Source of the DNA: HGM13006 sp963649625
GTDB lineage: Bacteria > Bacillota > Clostridia > Oscillospirales > Oscillospiraceae
DNA length: 17,592 nt
Direction of reading: 5' to 3'
Assembly: GCA_963649625.1 (NCBI GenBank)
Contig: CAVJIP010000193.1
Coordinates: 1-17,592 of the forward strand
In this document: positions 15,562 through 17,592 of the stretch, in pieces
Numbering within the stretch: the first letter of the stretch is position 1
How the letters are laid out: the number at the start of each line of letters is the position of its first letter
The notes under the pieces: generated by a model
Seen by the model: the letters and a program-made list of their open reading frames with translations, nothing else
Databases searched by the model: none
What the model was told of the DNA's origin: nothing
Position numbers and translations under genes: made by a program

Positions 15562-15687
15562 CGGTTTGCGACGGTTGCGACGGTTATGGGGTGCCAGACT
15601 TCGACTGTCACAGTCGTCACAGGTTCATAAGGAATAGAGCTGTGACAGTAGCGCCTCTGCCCACGTCAACCGTCGCAACCGTCACGG
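15557..15687. repeat. Nested direct/inverted repeat cluster, candidate replication origin
   Basis: The heptamer GACGGTT occurs three times on the left (15560-15566, 15570-15576, 15579-15585) and twice inverted on the right (15668-15674, 15677-15683), largely at 9-base steps. The outer arms 15557-15576 and 15668-15687 are inverted copies with one base inserted. Inside, GTCACAG occurs at 15607-15613 and 15616-15622 and inverted at 15640-15646, and GACTGTCACAGTC (15603-15615) is a perfect palindrome. It starts at the stop codon of the RepA-like gene. Iterons of a replication origin are the best explanation; a regulatory or termination structure is possible. Confidence 0.65.
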
Positions 15688-15976
15688 CGGTCTTGCGGAT
15701 GCGTGTGGAATGTGTGCTGAGCGATGGAACGTGGGGGGGAGAATGTGTGCGGTACACACATAATCAAGAGGGGTTTTTGAAAAGCAATGTGTATATCAAT
15801 GTGTGTTGTAATAGAATCAAGGACACTGCCAGAAATCCTGAAAGTGCCTGTTTTGGAAGGGGAAATACTTTTTGTGTTGTCATGAAAAGCGGGATACACC
15901 ATAAAAGCTTGCGTTCATGGTGTGCGGGAGCTTTTTGCAGGACACGTTATACGGGGAAATGTTGCGGGAAGGTCTT
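15688..15976. other. Non-coding stretch with TGTGT-rich repeats
   Basis: No convincing gene is seen between the RepA-like stop (15561) and the first MobC-like start (16073). This part contains a perfect inverted repeat ATGTGTG-CGGTA-CACACAT (15743-15761) and two direct CAATGTGT copies (15786-15793, 15798-15805) 12 bases apart. These may be protein-binding sites of the origin or transfer region. The open frame that covers it from 15558 has protein-unlike composition. Confidence 0.4.
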
Positions 15977-16026
15977 TGCAAGTATCGCATTTTGATGTCA
16001 AAATGCACTTGCAGGGGCTGCCCCTG
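15977..16026. repeat. oriT-like double hairpin upstream of mobC genes
   Basis: TGCAAGT (15977-15983) and ACTTGCA (16007-16013) pair, enclosing a second perfect stem GCATTTTG/CAAAATGC (15987-15994 with 15999-16006) with a 4-base loop and a 3-base bulge. Directly after, CAGGGG-CTG-CCCCTG (16012-16026) forms another hairpin. The site is 47 bases before the first MobC-like gene. Origins of transfer usually carry such inverted repeats next to relaxosome genes. A nick site cannot be assigned. Confidence 0.55.
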
Positions 16027-16072
16027 TCCCCAATGCCGCCTAAGGGAACCCAGAGAACGGAAAGGAGACGAA

Positions 16073-16402
16073 ATGTCAGAAAAGCAATACCGCACCTGTG
16101 TGCGAATGAGTGAAAAGGAATACCAGCAGCTCTGGGCCAAAAGCCGGGCAGCGGGAATGAGCATGAACCGCTGGCTGCTGGCCCAGCTCCGGGAGCGCCC
16201 GGCCCGGAGCTATCGGAAGGAGGAAATGCGAAGGCTGGTGGAGGAACTGAATCAGTCCGGGCGGATTATCAATGAGATCGCTAAGGACTTCAACAGTGGC
16301 TGCGGCAAAGAAGCGCAGCTGGCCGATGTAAAACAGCAACTGCTGGATGCCGTTCGGCGGGCCAGGGCTGTGCGGGAAATGGGGTATCCCGATGCGGTAT
16401 AA
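16073..16402 (+). CDS. mobC: MobC-like relaxosome accessory protein 1
   Basis: A 109-residue protein from ATG 16073, preceded by AAGGAG. Longer in-frame starts would run through the oriT-like hairpin. The N-terminus YRTCVRMSEKEYQQLWAKSR then AGMSMNRWLLAQL resembles a ribbon-helix-helix DNA-binding fold. The middle (LVEELNQSGRIINEIAKDFN) follows the MobC pattern in which an Asn-rich helix precedes a C-terminal helix. MobC proteins bind the origin of transfer and help the relaxase nick. The next gene overlaps by 11 bases and is similar in type. No relaxase follows, which is unusual. Confidence 0.72.
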   Translation: MSEKQYRTCVRMSEKEYQQLWAKSRAAGMSMNRWLLAQLRERPARSYRKEEMRRLVEELNQSGRIINEIAKDFNSGCGKEAQLADVKQQLLDAVRRARAVREMGYPDAV

Positions 16403-16742
16403 AATCAAAGCCCACAAGCGAGGGCCGGTGCGTGACAACAGCCGGAATCTGGCGGTGCGGATGGGAGAAGCGGATTTCCAGCTGCTCCAACGGTATGAGG
16501 CGGCTACCGGGCTGCCCTCTACCACCTACTTCCGCAAGTTGATCGCCGGGGAGCAGATCTGTGCTAGGCCGGATGAGAATGTCCGGGGACTGCATAAGGC
16601 GAATAATTTGATTTACAGCAATGTGGGGCAGATCCTTCGGGCAACTAGAAAGGCTGGGATGACCAGCGAGACGCTGGGTGAGCTGCGGGAGCTAATCAGT
16701 GCGCTCAGCGGGGAGGTCAGTAAGCTGGCGTTTTTGAAGTGA
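16392..16742 (+). CDS. mobC: MobC-like relaxosome accessory protein 2
   Basis: A 116-residue protein. ATG 16392 (MRYKIKAHKRGPVRDNSRNL) is chosen because the basic N-terminus begins there and the overlap with the upstream gene is a short 11 bases. A ribbon-helix-helix-like segment (AVRMGEADFQLLQRYEAATG, then LPSTTYFRKLIAGEQI) is followed by LHKANNLIYSNVGQILRATR, which fits the MobC family pattern. It is translationally coupled to the preceding MobC-like gene, and the pair may work as two relaxosome subunits. A hairpin follows 8 bases after the stop, so the transcript probably ends here without a relaxase gene. Confidence 0.75.
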   Translation: MRYKIKAHKRGPVRDNSRNLAVRMGEADFQLLQRYEAATGLPSTTYFRKLIAGEQICARPDENVRGLHKANNLIYSNVGQILRATRKAGMTSETLGELRELISALSGEVSKLAFLK

Positions 16743-16749
16743 GATAAAG

Positions 16750-16784
16750 TGGGCCGCCAACGTGCATTACACGTTGGCGGCCCA
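16750..16784 (+). terminator. Hairpin ending the mobC transcript
   Basis: A perfect 15-bp GC-rich stem (16750-16764 with 16770-16784) with a 5-base loop, followed by TTGCTATT. The U-tract is short but the stem is very stable. Positions 16785-16930 beyond it are AT-rich with one weak hairpin (16836-16858) and no gene. Confidence 0.75.
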
Positions 16785-16931
16785 TTGCTATTAGGAATAT
16801 GAAGAAAATATGGCGGGGGACTTTGGAGACTAGTGCTAATTTTATCTGGGATAATTAGGCTAAATGTACAAAAATAGAATTTATAATCTAAAAAAGTATG
16901 TGCAGTATGGAAATATGCACTTTGCTCTGAT

Positions 16932-16963
16932 AAAATAAAAGGGTCTCCATCTGGAGGCCCTTT
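16932..16963 (-). terminator. Terminator hairpin of the tracrRNA
   Basis: On the minus strand AAAGGG (16958-16963) pairs with CCCTTT (16938-16943), and CTCC with GGAG around AGAT, with one internal mismatch. TTTATTTTATC follows. This orientation shows the transcript runs leftward. Confidence 0.85.
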
Positions 16964-17051
16964 ATGCACACACTGTGCAGTCGGACAATGCCGACGAGTT
17001 GAAAGAATTTTTATTTGAACTCGTAGTGTAAGTTTATAGGGAATAAACTCT
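16932..17051 (-). ncRNA. tracrRNA of a type II CRISPR-Cas9 system
   Basis: A predicted RNA of about 120 bases on the minus strand, divergent from the cas9 fragment. It starts near 17051 from a consensus promoter and ends at a U-rich terminator. The 5' part (to about 17013) is an anti-repeat. Its TTACACTAC and TCAAAT segments would pair with a crRNA repeat of form GTTTGA-GA-GTAGTGTAA, leaving the tracr bulge GAGT opposite GA. This is the same geometry as the AAGU/GA bulge of the SpCas9 duplex. From memory, some type II repeats begin GTTTGAGAGTAGTGTAA. Downstream are a nexus-like hairpin (GTCGG/CCGAC, 16980-16995), a TGCACA/TGTGCA hairpin (16965-16979) and the terminator hairpin. Each element is visible; the function is inferred from architecture and the Cas9 neighbour. 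Confidence 0.82.
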
Positions 17052-17057
17052 GTTGCT

Positions 17058-17086
17058 ATATTAGCAAGAAAGGGCGGATTTGTCAA
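17058..17086 (-). promoter_or_regulatory. tracrRNA promoter overlapping the cas9 start
   Basis: On the minus strand TTGACA (17081-17086) and TAATAT (17058-17063) have a 17-base spacer. The last -35 base is the first base of the cas9 ATG. An inverted repeat TTGCTA/TAGCAA (17053-17067) spans the -10. No strong plus-strand promoter for cas9 is evident between here and the tracrRNA body. Confidence 0.82.
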
Positions 17087-17523
17087 TGAAAAGCCAAGAT
17101 TTTTATTTGGGACTGGATATTGGTACGGATTCTGTTGGATATGCCGCAGCAGATTTAGAATATAGGCTGCTAAAATACAAGGGAGAGCCAGCATGGGGAA
17201 CGCATATCTTTGAGGCGGCCAAGCTTTCCGATGAGCGCAGAGCCAATCGAACAGCCCGAAGAAGATTGGATCGTCGCCAGCTGCGGGTGAAATTGATTCA
17301 AGAATTGTTTGCAAAAGCTATCTATGAGGTAGATCCGCGCTTCTTTATTCGCATCCAACAAAGTAGCTTATTGCGCAGTGAAGCAGGAGATGCGTTCATT
17401 TTCTTTCAAGGTGACGGCTACACAGACAAAGAGTATTTTAAGCAGTATCCTACCATTCACCATCTTTTACTGGAATTGATGGAAAGCACGCAGCCTCATG
17501 ATGTGCGGCTGGTATATTTATAG
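17086..17523 (+). pseudogene. cas9: cas9 N-terminal fragment (RuvC-I and bridge helix)
   Basis: A 145-residue ORF from ATG 17086 (GGGCGG upstream; a TTG at 17080 is an alternative). FYLGLDIGTDSVGYAA is the Cas9 RuvC-I motif, with D11 equivalent to SpCas9 D10. RRANRTARRRLDRRQLRVKL (about 51-70) is the Arg-rich bridge helix. The piece YPTIHHLLLELMES and HDVRLVYL match the start of the REC lobe. TAG at 17521 ends it exactly where intact Cas9 proteins continue with a conserved (A)xHHxxKxRGHF segment. Full-length Cas9 is about 1000-1400 residues, so the REC lobe, HNH, RuvC-II/III and PAM-interacting domains are missing. No other frame in the last 69 bases restores them. It is either a decayed gene or an expressed mini-fragment. 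The adjacent tracrRNA appears intact. Confidence 0.85.
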
Positions 17524-17592
17524 CAATTCTCAAAATATCCAGCAGGTCTTTACAAGCGATGTATAATGTAATTGGGAGTTGATGTAAGATGC

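Larger units (their letters stand above)
11635..17592. mobile_element. Integrative mobilizable element, left part
   Basis: Downstream of the tRNA-Tyr 3' end are, in order, a tyrosine integrase, a DUF6076-like protein, an excisionase-like HTH protein, a RepA-like ATPase, an origin-like repeat cluster, an oriT-like hairpin, two MobC-like proteins and a tracrRNA/cas9 fragment. Base composition drops relative to the host genes on the left. The left boundary is set provisionally at the tRNA 3' end. No second copy of that end is in the window, so the right boundary lies beyond it, or before the cas9 fragment if that belongs to the host. No relaxase or coupling protein is visible. Confidence 0.75.

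Noticed and set aside
15558..15995. A 145-codon plus-strand frame after the RepA-like gene
   Set aside because: Its start lies in the repeat cluster, its composition follows the DNA repeats (for example VATVTAV), it has many Cys and no domain, and no ribosome site fits. It runs into the oriT-like region.
17014..17049. A single degenerate CRISPR repeat rather than a tracrRNA anti-repeat
   Set aside because: The plus strand does resemble a repeat, but a promoter, bulge geometry, nexus-like hairpin and terminator on the minus strand explain it better as an anti-repeat. No second copy or spacer is present.
17086..17523. IscB or another small RuvC nuclease
   Set aside because: There is no PLMP-type N-terminal domain. 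The RuvC-I is followed directly by a long bridge helix and REC-entry segment in Cas9 style, and the RNA is a tracrRNA with an anti-repeat.
17574..17592. Start of another gene at the window edge (GGGAG then ATG 17589)
   Set aside because: Only one codon is visible, so it cannot be supported.

Overview
The window looks like the chromosome of an anaerobic, fairly GC-rich Firmicute of the Clostridia, most like gut Oscillospiraceae (Flavonifractor/Lawsonibacter-type). This rests on the GC-rich codon use, strong AGGAGG ribosome sites, the PerR/reverse-rubrerythrin pair, ferredoxin-fused fumarate-reductase-like flavoproteins and a DUF975 membrane protein. The genus is inference.

Positions 1-11315 are host-type DNA. 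A PerR-like peroxide sensor and a reverse rubrerythrin form an oxidative-stress operon with a Per-box-like operator. Next come two paralogous flavoproteins (3119-4903 and 6135-7895, minus strand), each with an N-terminal 2[4Fe-4S] ferredoxin domain. The first is followed 19 bases later by a lipoprotein solute-binding protein. A LysR regulator lies between the paralogs, and both paralogs have a matching promoter (TTGGYA, 18-base spacer, TATAAT, with a shared CGGCATTGG at the -35), suggesting co-regulation. A DUF975 membrane protein, an XRE/TPR-type regulator, a 170-base fold-back MITE-like element and a lipoprotein with a Thr/Ala/Pro/Glu linker follow.

At 11456-11634 a strong promoter drives tRNA-Thr(UGU) and tRNA-Tyr(GUA). 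A lower-GC mobile element begins just downstream: tyrosine integrase, a DUF6076-like zinc-finger protein, a divergent excisionase-like HTH protein, a RepA-like AAA ATPase, a nested inverted-repeat cluster that looks like an origin, an oriT-like hairpin and two MobC-like relaxosome genes. No relaxase is visible.

The right edge is the most unusual part. Where a relaxase might be expected there is a divergent tracrRNA/cas9 locus. On the minus strand a consensus promoter (TTGACA, 17, TAATAT) starts a roughly 120-nt RNA with a type II anti-repeat containing a four-base bulge like that of SpCas9 tracrRNA, then a nexus-like hairpin, a second hairpin and a U-rich terminator. On the plus strand an ORF encodes the Cas9 N-terminus (RuvC-I catalytic Asp and Arg-rich bridge helix) but stops at TAG after 145 codons, just before the REC lobe. 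No cas1, cas2, csn2 or CRISPR array is in the window. The locus could be a decayed CRISPR system or a retained tracrRNA plus mini-Cas9 fragment; the sequence here cannot decide between them.
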